Shown in pieces: positions 1-12,208 of a DNA stretch of 64,000 nucleotides. How positions within the stretch are numbered: position 1 is the stretch's first letter; each line of letters starts with the position of its first letter. Made by a program: the position numbers and the translations under genes. The notes below the pieces were generated by a model. It ran no database searches, was not told where the DNA came from, and worked only from the letters and a program-made list of their open reading frames with translations. Origin of the DNA: Kappaphycus alvarezii (lineage: Eukaryota; Rhodophyta; Florideophyceae; Gigartinales; Solieriaceae). Location: positions 1,922,001 through 1,986,000 of the forward strand of contig NADL03000594.1 in the NCBI GenBank assembly GCA_002205965.3, given 5' to 3'.

Positions 1-3000
1 TTTCAGCCGTAGACACTCCTACATCAAACGGCCGTTTCCGAATACCGCAATGCGTGTCCAATTCATCGCATCGTAGCGGATGCATGTGTACATGCAGTAT
101 TGTTAACGCTATTCACATCTTAAAGTAGTGGTCGTATCCAGACTCGCCCCACCTCTACTTTGCTCACATTATAGCCCATAGTCCACAAAGCCTGCCAAAG
201 AAGTTCTCCAATATAACTTGATCCGACGAAACACCGTCGTTGCGCTCCTGTTCACTTCTTTATAAATTTCAATTCGGAGTTTCTTTTACAGCAACACAAC
301 ACCCATAATTTCACAAATACCTTGATACCCCTTATCAGCCAATACAGCCCACAAATGCGGCTGCTCCTCCGAGAGATCCACCAAATCCTCCTTTGTCTCT
401 TATATTTTCAGTATTTAATTCCCTTTTTTGAAAATCGTCAAAATTCGACATAGAACCTGGACAATTCTTTGTACATCATATTGAGATCCCATTCAGTTGA
501 ACAGAAACTTCTGTTTTGAATCCAAAAAAACTTGTGCTTAGCGCTAAAATAAACCATTCCTTCCTACAAACTACCACGTTTATACACACCTGCTGAAATG
601 TTACATCTGTAGCGTACGTAGCACAACCATAGTATCTGACTATAGTACCATCTTTCGTAAGCGTTTCCCTGCCAAATTGTCCACCAACTGACTCCACTGC
701 TACTTCAAACATAAAGCCACTAATTGTTCAGACATACGGTCACTTAAGCTTTCGAATGACTGCTCCTTTCCTCCAAAACATCTGCCAGAAATCCCACTCT
801 CCTCCATTCTTAAACACGGCAAATATTACAAAAGCACATCCTTTTCTCCTAACTCACTTTTGCGACCCCTTCCTACATTTCATCTTATTAGAAAAATTAG
901 AAAAATCCCCTAAATATAACCAAACTCCTTAGGATCGAAGTTCTTCATCTTGAGAATCGCGTCGCTCCCATCAGTACGTAGGATCTGTCTAAAATTGGGC
1001 ATTTTGAGTCATTTTCCTCATCAGAGTCCGGTAAATCGTCCCCTTTATAGGCTTTGATGCTCACCCGCTCGCTCTATTGCAACCTCTAGTAGAAGAAGCC
1101 CATTTGAACCCTCGAGGATGCTTACTGGGCCGGGAGAGGGGGCGAGACGCTGTTATAGTGCTCTGCACGGAAAAAAGAGGCTTTTCGGGGCCCTGTGGGA
1201 TTTCGGGTCGAGGCATCGTGGGGAAGGCTACAATTTTGAGCACAGTCGGGAGTGTAGAGTGTTTGAACTGGTGCGAGTCTGCTTAAATTGGATAAAAGAC
1301 ATTTTCTCCACATTTGGCGATATTTCACCAGGCTGCCTTTTTCATTTCGAAATATTCTTATATCTCAGCAAATTTGCGCGTTTGTTTGATTTTTTGCCAA
1401 TTAAATCAGAAAATTTAAAATTTTTATGTACGGCTATATGTGTTTTATCACTAAAATTTACGCCAATAGAGTTTCGTATTTCATTTTCGTAAATACAGAA
1501 ACGAAGATAAGTGCGAAGCTCGCAAGTAGGTGTAATTTACGCGATAGGAAGTTCGTGGAACATCAGTAAGTACGAGAATGCATGAGCTGTGCAGTATTCA
1601 TTACCCTGATTATCCCCGTAACTCTAACGCCTTTGCTATTCCACTTCAGTCCAACAGCATGCCGTAACGCAACTATCAACTGGTAATAAAACGACAGAAA
1701 GCTCGACGAGCAGTCCAAACCGCCCAATTGGTCACAATCGCAGATGTTGAAGATGAGGTAACCGCTTTTGCACTCACGCAAGTTGAACTGATCAGAGCCG
1801 AAATCCGCCGGATATTTACCAGAGCTAAGAAATTTTCATAGATGTTTTATAAACTTAATGTCCTCAGTAATATGGAGTGCTACATTCGCTATATATTTGA
1901 TTATCGGGAGGCTCATCTGACTTCTCTCTTAAAATCTGTGCTTCGGATCATCATTTAAAAAAAGAAGCAGATACTTCTATGATAATATTACTTTATGATG
2001 TATTTTTCATCGCCATTTGTCTACACATATTTTGCCTTGTCGATATGAAGGAAGATTTCGGAATGTTTATTCACGCCTGAGTGAGGTATATGAAAAAAGT
2101 AGGAAAGTTTGCAGCGAACTGTGATCATCTTATATAGTTCCGACCTCATTTAATGGCACGGTGAGCACCGCTTTACACGAAAGCGTTAAAAAATCGCAGT
2201 TTGTTCCTTTGAAAGCAGTGTAGGGTTTATAGACTGCACAAAAATACGAATGTCACGACCTGGCAGTCACGGTAGCCCTCAGCGAAGCTGATACTTTGTA
2301 GATAAGAGGATTCATTGTTAAATATATCAAACGGTATCCAAACCCGACGGCATGATGTTTTCGTCACATGGTCCTGTAGAATTACGAAGGTATGATATTA
2401 TCTTGCTTCGCATGTCAGGGCTAGGGGACGTCTTGACATCATGTCTGAATGTAAATGTAATAAATTTTCACATACATGGCGATCTGGCGAACATAATTCT
2501 GCCTCACCTGTAAAGATATTTTCATGAGGCTGGTGCGAAAACAGCTCAACATATATTTAATCCTTTCATAAGCGCTCTTCTCGCGTTGCAGTAGAATGTA
2601 ATTATAAGGACCTAAAGCAACAATAGTCTCGAAGATATTATGCACGCTGGCTGAAAGTTCTCCAAGTCCCAACCGCCTTGATTTATAAGAATTTACGTCT
2701 AAGATGGGCGTCGGTAGCGCGAACGCATTTGAGTAACGCTTAGTCCCAGTTGGAATAATTAAACCCTCGTAGTTTGTGTATGTTCTTGTCCTGCAGTGAA
2801 CTGTCTTCCTCGTTACTATCAGCATCATCGATTATTGATACACTAGCCGCAACTGTACTTGAGCTTCGCTGTTGCTATGAAACTGACAATGCTGGTAGAT
2901 CGGATGTCGCGGGTTGTTGAGAAGGTAAATTTTGAAGGACAGGAAGCACAGAAGGAAGAGAAAATTGGTGCACTAGCCACAAGTATGTTACATGAAATTG

Positions 3001-5980
3001 GCTCTTGGGATAGCACAAACTTTGTAGGTATATTGTACTTAGTGGGCCCATAACTGCAGAAAACTCCGGATTTAACATCCTTCAAGGTCTCTTAAGGGGA
3101 TTGTAATAGCTGATAGACCATTATCTCTGCAAGTCAGAAGTATGAGGACAACGGCTCAGGTAGGTTGAAACTTCTGTTCTCTACCTTTTCCAATACGGCA
3201 ACTCAGTGTTCAGTACTTATACCATGCGCAGAGCCTTTATAAACTCTGAATAACAATCAAATACAACTGAAATTTATGACCGCGCCCCTTGGCCGGCTCT
3301 GTCAGTAAACTCATACCTCAGCGTATGCTTACGTGTTATTAATCAAATATAGTTACTTCCCCTAACTCGTCGAGGAGCCTTTCGCCCCAAATGTGCATTA
3401 AGTTCAGGAGGACGCCTAATTTAAGGGCACTATAACTCTAATGAACTACCCGTCCTGCATTCAGAGTTCGAAAAGGTCCACTCGTCCTGTAAACGCATCA
3501 AGCCCAGCTTATCATGGCTCTATGCGTCTTCTATTGATACTACCATCGTCAATCACGTACGCCACCTAACTCTGCCCGGTCATTATAATGCATCAAGAAT
3601 GTTCATATTTCATTCAGATCACGCAGCATACCTAAATTTAGCAGAAATAAAATAACGTTCAACAAAACACAAGTAACTAGGCAATTTTAGCTACTGAAAC
3701 TACATTATGCTTAAAGAGTCTCCCCCCAGGCGCACTTATAACTCATCATCAGTGCCACTCTGTTATTATTACTTCCAAGTTGAACTGTCTAACGAGTACT
3801 CCGAACTGAGTTCGATACACATGATACCCTCTGACAGCATCTCACTCCTTCAGGTAAAAGCTATTCCTTATGAGCTGAATGAACAGGCGGAGTTGGAAGT
3901 CTCAGCCCTCATGGAGCGTGGTGACTGCATCGTACATGCATCTTTAAGCAGTGAAAACTCGTTACATACTCTACTCTCAACAAACATATATTTCACTGCA
4001 TTCTAAAAGTAATTTATACAATCGTCTCCGTCTGCACAGGCCAAAACTTTTGCGCCACAAGGTGAGCAGGCAGCTCTTCTCTGCTAATTGGTGCACCAAT
4101 CTATGGTGTGTAATACGTCTACTCCATCCTTCGTGACGATTCGCTGACCATTCAGCGTACCACCTCAATCGTAGCCTCCAGAAGCTCGCTGGTTAAATGA
4201 GGCATCACAAAAAGTAGAAATGAGTACCCTCTCGATATTCTGAGCTCAAGAAAATTTATTTAACAATATACACGGCTTGAATCTCAGGACCTTATGTCAT
4301 TCGCGATAACGACCTTCTCGAGGTTTATTCTGGGTAGGTACTGATGTAGATCGGATGTGACATATGATGCTTACGGTAAGGCACCATTGCCTATATTCAT
4401 GAGATTACGGGAAAGCGAGCTATATTGCTTGAGCTTTATCTCGCTAGCTGGAGCCGTGCGCTTCTATCTGCGTTATCATGAGATATCTATTGGTTTGAGC
4501 CGGTCCAGATAGCGCAGCATCTACATCTTGATACTTCTGTTCTTGAGTTGTTCAATTTCTTCCCCATCGAAATTAACTTTATCCTTGACTACTTATTGGC
4601 TAAAATGAATCTTTTCTTGAGTTATTATACCTGTACGAGATCAATCGTACCTTACATTACGAAATCATCATTCACATTCGCCACGAGCATGACTACTCAT
4701 CCATGAATAGGTCTTCGTGTGTACAACTGTGAAATTCCGAGTACTCTTTGCAGGTGGCCTTCGTTGAGCATCCATTCTTCCACGGTTAACCATTTTGTCT
4801 ACAGGCGTTGGTGATGCCGTAAGGAAGTTTCTCCAGTTTCCACACTCCTCTGTGAGATCACCATTCGCATGGTGGTCGAATATAAAGACCGCGCGTAATG
4901 GGGCCACTTTGAAGGAATGTGCGTTTTATGTCTGCCGTTGCAATACGTAAATAAAGTGAGGCGTCTAGTGACAGAAGAAGGCAAACTACGAATAGTGGTG
5001 CATTCGAGGAATCTTTCCGAACCTCGTCATTTGCAATATCCCAGAGTGGTGCGGAAGTTCAAGGCTGAAGGTTTGGCATCACAGTAGGAAGAGAAAGCGG
5101 TACATCGTTGGGAGACGGGAATGGGGCTTGAATGTTCGAAATATGCATGAGGGAATGACATAGAAGGAGGGGTTGGCGGCATAGCTTGTGGGGGGTAGTC
5201 AAAACGGCAGTAACAGCTTCTTTTGTTGCTCCTTGTGCTTAATTAGACATAAGGGTACAGCTGAAAGCTTCTCCCCTTAAAAATATTCGTGTTCATGTTT
5301 GGGGTAGCTAGAACTCAGATGGAAAACTACTCCCGCTAAAATCCACGAGATGCTCTTCGTAAAGTTTGAGGACTGCAATGAGTTTTCCTCAGATGTTATT
5401 TGGCACTTTCATAAAATCTGCAACGTGTTCAATTTGTCCTCGTTTTGGATGTGTACACGATAGATACTCACTGAAATATAGTTTCTCTCTAATCTTTACA
5501 AAATTTGTCCTGCAAAATTTCGCTATTGTACAGAATCCCCTCCAAATGTTTGCAGTCTACGGTTGATACTGTACGTTGATACCTGTGTAACTGCAGGATT
5601 GTATAAATCACTTACAGTATATTACATTACAGTACTTTCCAAATAAAACTTTCCCAAACTTTTTCCTCCTTACAGTATTTATTCTTCTTACCTCGAGCCA
5701 TAGTAAACGTCACAGATATGCGAGCTGTCCTTTAGAATTGCGCCGTTTCGCAAGTCGACTCTCATCATCTCTAGCATCTTGTTACTCTCGCGGACCCTAC
5801 TACCTATCCAGGAGCTGTACTTTTTTTCCCCATTTCCTTCAAGATTTGTCCCAGGTCTTATTTGTGTCCTTTCGTGGTGTTCTTTGGTTTTATTGCTTTC
5901 AGTTGTGTAGCTTTCGGCCGGCTTGTACATCTCTTTCTGGGCTTAACTGCGTGGTGCGAATAATTCATGCATGTACGTGA
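1..5980. other. AT-rich stretch with no recognisable gene
   Basis: Short open frames are scattered over both strands but none shows a domain, a biased composition or a consistent frame that I can recognise. Around 950-1060 the minus strand reads as a short acidic peptide (GDDLPDSDEEND), which may be a transposon remnant but is too short to assign. A few copies of the TACTGTA/TACAGTA half-motif occur near 5570-5640. I treat the stretch as intergenic or decayed mobile DNA. Confidence 0.5.
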
Positions 5981-6013
5981 AAGTAGTGTCCTCTAAACTA
6001 TTATACCTCGTCT

Positions 6014-6247
6014 TCAAATCACACGCCCCTTTTTAACATTCTCCGCAATGTGAGCTCGACTCGCACCAACCTCAAGCAGAAGAACAGCCTTGCGTACGAC
6101 CAGCTGGGCCGTTTGGCTCAGGAACCCTCGCATGCTGGTGGGAGAACCGCTACGGTTGAGTGCGGCAGGGTGCACTGAGCGTTGCGGTACTTGGTCGAGT
6201 GTCAGAGCCTTCCTGGCGCGGGAGAAACCGCCCTTTGAGAAGGTCAT
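6014..6247 (-). pseudogene. possible N-terminal fragment of a reverse-transcriptase ORF
   Basis: The 78-codon frame includes a GGFSRARKALT-like stretch. This resembles the region ahead of the RT domain in algal and oomycete non-LTR elements, where a G(E/x)xSxAxxxL segment is followed by a proline-rich linker. The flank at 6318-6336 (CCCGGCGACGGCTAAACC) closely matches 31168-31185, which lies beside other non-LTR relics. The assignment rests on weak motif likeness only. Confidence 0.25.
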
Positions 6248-6345
6248 ATCCCTATCCGATTCAACGGGAGCCCCGTAGACGTAAGGGCGCGATCCTCAAG
6301 ACGCGTGAGGACATGAGCGCCCGGCGACGGCTAAACCCGGATCGG

Positions 6346-6639
6346 TGTCGTGCCTCCACGCACTCTTCCGTCGGCCCTCTGCGGCCTCATATTTTTTGAC
6401 CCTCAGCTGTCACACTCCGTCCGGCCAGTGTACTGTACATTAACACGGCGGCGGCAACCCTCATGGACAGCTGTCCCATATCCCGCGGATATTAGGGTTA
6501 TCAATAATTACAGCAGCCTACAGTACAGCCAACACTATACAGTGGCCACACCATTTGCTGGTCCCTTCAACCGGACCCGGCTTGCCCCTCCTGGGCCACA
6601 TACTCTAAACCTAGCGTCGCACACAAGCATTCTCTAACA
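6346..6639 (-). repeat. 3' LTR of the copia element
   Basis: This 294-bp sequence repeats at 12209-12477 plus 12893-12917 with only a few substitutions. On the element strand it begins TGTTAGAGAATGC and ends GGCACGACA, the TG...CA ends expected of an LTR. It contains one copy of the TACTGTACA motif at 6431-6439. Confidence 0.85.
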
Positions 6640-6829
6640 CTCCTCCTCGACGCTAGTGTGCACCCCTCCTCGGGTGCATCGAACAACTGCAAATGATAAA
6701 GCAAAGTAAAACAATAATTAAATCCAAAACAGCTGACTGGGAACTGAACCCGGACCTCAAGCGTTCATTCCGATCAAAATTCCAATAATTACATCCATGA
6801 AAATTGATTAAAGGAAGAAAGAAGTTTAA

Positions 6830-7060
6830 TGCGTTCAGTATCTACTGGGGACTGCGCACGTCCTAACTATACGGCTAAGATCTAACCGGATGTACCTCGT
6901 CGTCCATGCGCATCGGGGCTCGGGACAAGATAGCTAAAGCAATGGATGACCAGAGGGTGCATCTCAGTCGCTGGTAGATACGGCGGCGGATAACGCCAAG
7001 TGTCGAGTGACACTTGGACGCGATTCGCGGAATTGTATTAGGGGAAGGGGCACTCAGGGA
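6830..7060 (-). pseudogene. 3' end of an RLE-type non-LTR retrotransposon ORF
   Basis: Read on the minus strand, this stretch gives a peptide with RRRIYQRLRCTLWSS followed by LSRAPMRMDDEVHPV. The same C-terminal block is found at 36420-36540 (LSRAPLHVTDLVHPV), at 34715-34800 (YQKLSYAIWSTCAAS then CSAPQH) and at 12725-12800. It is the extreme C-terminus of the non-LTR element described at 31-37 kb. It lies between the RNase H end and the 3' LTR of the copia element, so it is either an insertion there or captured sequence. Confidence 0.55.
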
Positions 7061-7429
7061 ATCAAACGCCAGCGGCCGAAACGTGCTGTTCGGCGTGTAA
7101 GGCGCAGAAAATGTTCCATTAAAACTATTATGGCAAAATAGTCGGGTATAAATACCCTGATTTCATCTCGCGTTCCCAACAACTGATACCGATTATAGTC
7201 CGAATCCAACTGTAAGACCATGATCTTCGGTTATGGAAGCCCGTGAAAGCGGAGCAGGGGTGTCTCTTAATCCCCCATTTTTGAACAAACTCAGCCCGGA
7301 AGGGTAGGCTCAAGCCGCAATGCTTAGGAGTTGTGTTTTGCAATTTCGTTTTAAGTTTTGCCCTTCTCAGCTTGGTTGATGATTCCATTATTGATGTTAC
7401 TGAGGCATGACAAAAGAGCCCAAAGCCAA

Positions 7430-7857
7430 ACCATGGAACCGAAACTAATATCTTGAATTAGCAAAGGAGTCGCGAGCGGCGCTTCTGTAAAACGCGGCGG
7501 TTGACGGGTTTCGTGAAGACATCTGCGACTTGTTCTGATGTCCCAACGTGAACTTTTTCACTGATCCTTACTTTAGGTGGTCTCTGACGTGATGATATTT
7601 GACCTCAATGTGCTTACTCGTAGCAGAAACATGATCCTTTTCAGCGATGGATATGGCTGCAGTGTTATCCGTGAAGACAAGAGTCTGCGGGACTTGCACA
7701 TCTTCCGTCTAAGGGGAGTGTGTAATCATCTCCGAGAACAATCTGCGAATCCATACCAATTCCTTAATAAAAGTAGAAAAGGCCACATATTCAGCATCGG
7801 CCGATGACAAAGCGACGATAGATTGCCATGGGCTTTTCCATGCAACAGACGCATCGT
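7430..7857 (-). pseudogene. copia RNase H domain
   Basis: The minus strand encodes the typical C-terminal copia RNase H. ALSSADAEYVAF (the SS.AEAEY motif) and FIKELVWIRRLF are followed after one frame change by VFTDNTAAISIA and then KHIEVKYHHVRDHL. The last motif group precedes a VADVFTKPV-like end in another frame. At least two frameshifts break it, and its upstream part is separated from RT by the 240-bp insertion at 7866-8107. RNase H removes the RNA strand during reverse transcription; this copy cannot be translated in one piece. Confidence 0.8.
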
Positions 7858-7865
7858 TGACCAGA

Positions 7866-8107
7866 AGAAGAAGAATGACGCTTTATTGTTTGAAGACAAG
7901 TCCGCACTACACAGGACCTCGGGTTCTGCTAGACGGACGACTCCGGGCAATGGCTGAACCGATTGCCCACTCAAGCGAAAAAGGGACCGCAAGAAAACTC
8001 CACCACCTGAACCGGGGATTCAGAAGGCTTAAAAAACTCCCGCTGTAAGCACATAGGCTTACAGATAGAGACGGCGACGACAACGGCGAGAACTCCGGAC
8101 AAGAGAG
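7866..8107 (-). repeat. SINE-like repeat, copy A, inserted in RNase H
   Basis: About 235 bp repeat a sequence found at 22219-22500. On the minus strand (same orientation as the copia element) it ends with AATAAAGCGTCATTC followed by a (TTC)n tract, the layout of a SINE or LINE 3' end with its own poly(A) signal and simple tail. It interrupts the RNase H reading frame between the RKSTSRSTVL and VNDASVAWKS segments, so it inserted after the copia element. Copy A lacks about 35 bp present in copy B, between two short TTTGA repeats. A solo LTR of another family is the alternative. Confidence 0.65.
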
Positions 8108-8157
8108 ATTAGTACAGTAGATCTGGAAGTTGACTTTCTAGAATTCTTATCACCCGC

Positions 8158-9405
8158 CTAGTCTGAATCCACCATTGCTTGCATAATTAGTGCACCTATT
8201 TCTCTGTTCCCTGGATTGTTGCTTCTCCATAATTTGATGCCCAAGTCACGTGTGCCGGAGACATAACGTATAAATCGCTTCAGAATTGTACTGTGGCGGA
8301 CTTTTGGCATGTGGAAATGACGAGCGAGGGCGTTGACTGCAAAAGCAATGTCGGGGCGTGTGCAGACTGCCAAGTGCAAAAGCTCGCCGATTGTCGCGCC
8401 GTAGGTTGAGTGTTCCCTCTTATTCAGCGCAACATCGGAATCTTGAGGAGCGGTGATGTCCGCGTTCTCGGGTAGTGGCGTCCATACGCCATTTTCTTGA
8501 TTTAATCCATGTATTTGTAAGAGTTCTTCGACATATCGTTTCTGTGATACCTTAATTCCATCTGCGTCATATCTTATTTCCCAGCCGAGAAACGACTTGA
8601 GTTCCCCAAACAACTTCACGTCAAATTCATCGCTTATTCGTTTCTTGAAGTGCTCAAGCAGCTGCCTCTAATTGCTTGCAAAAGCCATATCTTCAACGAT
8701 AATGACTAAAACTATAAACTCCTTACAAACTGCCATGTAAAACACTCTAGCGTCAATTCGAGACTGCTTAAACCCCCATTTCATAATGCTCACAACAAAC
8801 AGGGATCCCCATATCTTACCTGCCTGACGGAGTCCGTAAATAGACCTAAGCAGCCTACAAACAAAACCAGGGCGTTCAAGCTTACCTGTAGAATCGGTAG
8901 GTTGTTCCATGTATACAGTAGTGTTAATTTCTCCGTAGAGGTAGGCACTACTCACATCCCCTCCTTCAATAATGAGCCCGTTTGCGGCGGCCAATGCAAG
9001 AAGCATGCGAATCGCTTCTCGAGAAGCAACTGGGGCGTACATGGAATCTGGATCATAGTCGACCCCTGCCACCTGTTTGTCACCACGGATGACACAACGG
9101 GCCCTATGAAGGACTTTGATGTTATCGCTGTCCAGTGGTTTGAGACCAAATACCCAGGTGAATGGGATCACATGCATCGAAGGGTTGTAACGGACGAGCT
9201 CCCATGTTTCACGTGTGCGGAGGGCGAGGTATTCTCGATCAATAGCCTGGCACCAAGGAGGATTTTGTATTGCTTCGGCAAAATATCGCGGCAATCGAGA
9301 ATCAGGTTGACGTTTGCGGGAGGCATGAGCACGGAAATTACTTTGAAGGACGCGCTTCAAAGGGAGACGATACACAGAGAACTCCTGAGCAAGAAGTTCT
9401 TCCAA
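8158..9405 (-). pseudogene. copia reverse transcriptase
   Basis: Two frames (8668-9405 and 8158-8619) together give an RVT_2-type copia RT. Seen: WCQAIDREYLAL near the start, VIPFTWVFGLKP, ARCVIRGDKQ, YAPVASREAIRMLLALAA, the VSSAYLYGEI aspartate-region block, GFVCRLLRSIYGLRQAG, and in the second frame KSFLGWEIRYD and LAVCTRPDIAFAVNALARH. The catalytic YVDD position reads IIVEDMAFAS, so one of the two aspartates is a glutamate. With the frame break at about 8640-8668 this suggests a dead enzyme. Confidence 0.85.
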
Positions 9406-9666
9406 ATAGTCATCTTCCTGGCCTCCTGCATTATCAATAGAAATCTGCCTTGCTATACCATCAATGAGAGCAGAAACACCCGGAAGGTGATCCTTAGGAC
9501 AAATTCGTAAGGATTGAGATCGAGTGATAATGATGCTTTTCTTTTCGGGAAAGTAGATCCGATATAGCGTCAGATCACTTTCCAGTCCTACAAAGTGTCA
9601 GTGCGCAGCTCTAGCAGAAAGTTTCTTGTCTTTTCTTGTGGCGGATTGGTACAGAAAAGCGAATCC

Positions 9667-10329
9667 TTATTGCCCAAATATAGGTAGATCCTTGAAATTG
9701 ACACGAGTTCGGGCATCCCACATAAGCACTGGAATTCCGCCTTGAATTCTTTCAGAGGGGAGGCGGTTTCTCAACCAATTTCTGTGATTCATAGCTTCTG
9801 CCCAAAGCTCGTTGCCAAGATTTGCTTCGAAAAGAAGGACACGTGAACGATCACCTAACTCCCTCATGAACTTCTCTGCGACGCCATTGCTTTGCGGCGA
9901 GTGTGGCGGACTTTTTTCCTATCGGATTCCATTCATTAACGCAAAGAGCTTGATATTTCGGGCTAGATTCTCTCCTGCTCCATCGAGGCGAATGTTGATA
10001 AGCTTGTGGCCAGTGATATTCTCTGATCTCTCTTTGTAGTATGTAAGAGCAAGAAACAGATTGGATATCTTTTTGATGAAATAAACATCTGTCTTTGCCG
10101 TTCGATCATCAACGAACCGCACAGAATAGTTGCTGTTACCAAGAGATGTTTGGGCCACTTTTCCACTGATGTCCAAGTGACCAAGTCCGAGTGGGTATGA
10201 AGTTATGCGTGAACTTGGTAGTATTGGACGGCTTTGGGCTTTCGCAAGAGCACATGGCACCCAGAGAATTTTATCTGACAACTTCCTAGGAAAGCTTGGT
10301 ACATCCTGGAATTTGTGCGCCAACTTCAT
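9667..10329 (-). pseudogene. copia integrase core
   Basis: Frames 9919-10329 and 9667-9867 cover the integrase catalytic core. The zinc-binding end reads WVPCALAKAQSRP, with one cysteine of the usual CxxC lost. HLDISGKVAQTSL supplies the first acidic residue, VRFVDDRTAKTDVYFI the second block, and IRLDGAGENLARNIKLF the region leading to the glutamate. The next frame continues with the NELWAEAMNHRNWLRNRLP block found downstream of copia integrases. The frames are separated by a stop near 9900. Confidence 0.8.
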
Positions 10330-10332
10330 GTA

Positions 10333-11352
10333 TCACCCGGGATGAGGGTGTCCTGTAAGACTATGCCATTCTACTGCCAGCTCTCCATCCGTTTTTGTGC
10401 GGGGAGAACTACTGCACTGAAACGATGACAGCTCCTCTTCAAGCGGTTGATGGCAGCTCGATGAAGCTTGACTCAAGTGCGTTAGCTGATGATCCTCTCT
10501 TCCAAAGCTTGCCGGCGTCGGCAGGCGATACAATCCATCTCTGTCAATCTCAATTGCTTTCAATACATCATGTTTGCCGCGAAGTGAAATGATGCAAGTG
10601 CTTACTCCTTCTCTCGCAGGAGAGTCCATGGTAAAGAATATGTTGAGGTGATGAGTGAGCAAACCAACAGACAAGATGTTGGTTTGGAAATGCGGAGGAT
10701 GATAAGCCTCCATGAAGAATCCATCTGCCAAGGGAACGAACACTGGACCTTTTCCAACGAGAACAGAAAGTTCAGACGCAGCTTGAACATCTTGCGGTTC
10801 AATCTGTTCATAATTCGTGAATGAGCTCTTGCTGTGGAAGAAATGGTGCGATCCTCCTGAATCTATCAACGAATGACACGACTTCGCTAATCCGCAATTT
10901 GTAAATGCCGTCTTGAACTTGACCTGAGCCATAAAGCCATAGATATTAATGGTATTCCTCCCTTTGTCCCTACCGTAAGAATGTTGCTGATGTGGGTAAT
11001 GAGGCGGTGGTTGATCAGGCACGCGAACTGTCAATGCCGAAGGACCGGAAACTCCAGACGGCCCTTTATTGAAATTGCCATGTGATGAAGCATTGTCGTT
11101 CCAAGATTTTCCGTGAGAACTCTGGTTGTTGTTATTCAACTGGTATCCATGCCCGTAAGAGTAAGTGCCTCTACCACGCATACGGCCCTCTTTAAAATAT
11201 CCTCTGCCAAAACTACGACCTCGGCTTCGACCACGCCCACGAAAGTTGCCGCTAAATTTGTTTGCGCGATATTCGAAATCCTTTGAGAGATGACCTGCTC
11301 GACCACAAACCCAACAAAGATCTGAATCCCTGCCACCATTGCTCTTGTTCAC
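10333..11352 (-). pseudogene. copia zinc knuckle, protease and pre-integrase region
   Basis: The 339-codon frame opens with a CCHC-type knuckle, CWVCGRAGHLSKDF. The final cysteine position is phenylalanine, so zinc binding should be impaired. A glycine/arginine-rich RNA-binding tract follows (RGRGRSRGRSFGRGY). SLIDSGGSHHF is the aspartic-protease DSG motif, and the frame ends with EWHSLTGHPHPG, the GAG-pre-integrase histidine motif. The frame overlaps the end of gag by four bases. Confidence 0.85.
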
Positions 11353-11948
11353 TCTTCCGCCCTGAATACCATTGCCTCGACTCGTCTTGATTTCCTCTGC
11401 AGCGGATGCCTTTGGGATGTTGACACCGCCATGTCCTTCGGAGCCTTTAGCTTTGCGACGTGATATTTTGTTGTAATCGCAGTGAGAAGTTCTTCATAAG
11501 AAAGTTTGTTCGAAATCATGGAAATCCGGGCGAAATGTTCAGGAAGAGTTATAATCAACTTCGAAGTTTTCTCTTCATCCGTAACAGCCTTGTCCAATGA
11601 TGTTAACTTGCTGAGAGTTTCATGAAACTTGTTCAAATGTTCCTCCCAGCTCGATTCTTCCTTATAGTGCAAAATCTCGAGCTTTTGAAATAAATTGATA
11701 ACAGTCTGCTCATTTGATATTGCGTAGAGCCGAGCAAGCGCATCCCAAAGATCTTTGGCACTTCGTTCATCATCTTCAATGACTGCGCTCGTTTTGGCCA
11801 TGAGACCGGTAGCGAGAGTGAGAATAATGGCCGTCTTAGCCCGAACGTTCGCCTTTTTCCAGCGTGAAACTTGAGCCGGTGTCGCATCGTGCGGTCTGGG
11901 CTTCAAGCCAAGTAGATCCAGATCTTCCTTTTGCATAAAGGCCTTCAT
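11349..11948 (-). pseudogene. copia Gag (UBN2-type) N-terminal part
   Basis: The 199-residue frame has the copia Gag signature: an N-terminal MKAFMQKEDLDLLGL segment, ATGLMAKTSAVIEDDERSAK, then AKDLWDALARLY, and LFQKLEILHYKEESSWEEHL followed by ISNKLSYEELLTAI. This fold forms the virus-like particle shell in the cytoplasm. It loses frame shortly before the zinc knuckle, which sits in the next frame. The distance from the 5' LTR edge (12209) is about 260 bp, normal for a leader. Confidence 0.85.
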
Positions 11949-12208
11949 CCTTCGTCTCTAATGTATGAAGCCCTTTATTCCAGCAAGCCGCGGTAGCTTG
12001 CCAAGCGAATCACCATCGGAAGCCATGGTTGCGACCAACCCTCTTGAGAATGTAGATGAGAAAGGAAAACGGTTGTTAGTGAAGCTGGGAGTTGAAGATA
12101 AGGTTGTTGAAAGAAAACAGTGGTGTATTTGTTAGATGTGGCTGTGTGTTGTGAAAAGGAGAAGTGAACGTGGTAGAACTCGGCGATGCTACCGTAAAAT
12201 CGGATTTG

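Noticed and set aside
6721..6800. tRNA-like B-box resemblance (GGGTTCAGTTCCC on the minus strand)
   Set aside because: No acceptor stem or A box can be paired at the right distance; I could not fold a tRNA or confirm a tRNA-derived SINE.
8902..9510. 202-codon plus-strand frame
   Set aside because: Antisense of the copia reverse transcriptase, which has clear motifs on the minus strand.
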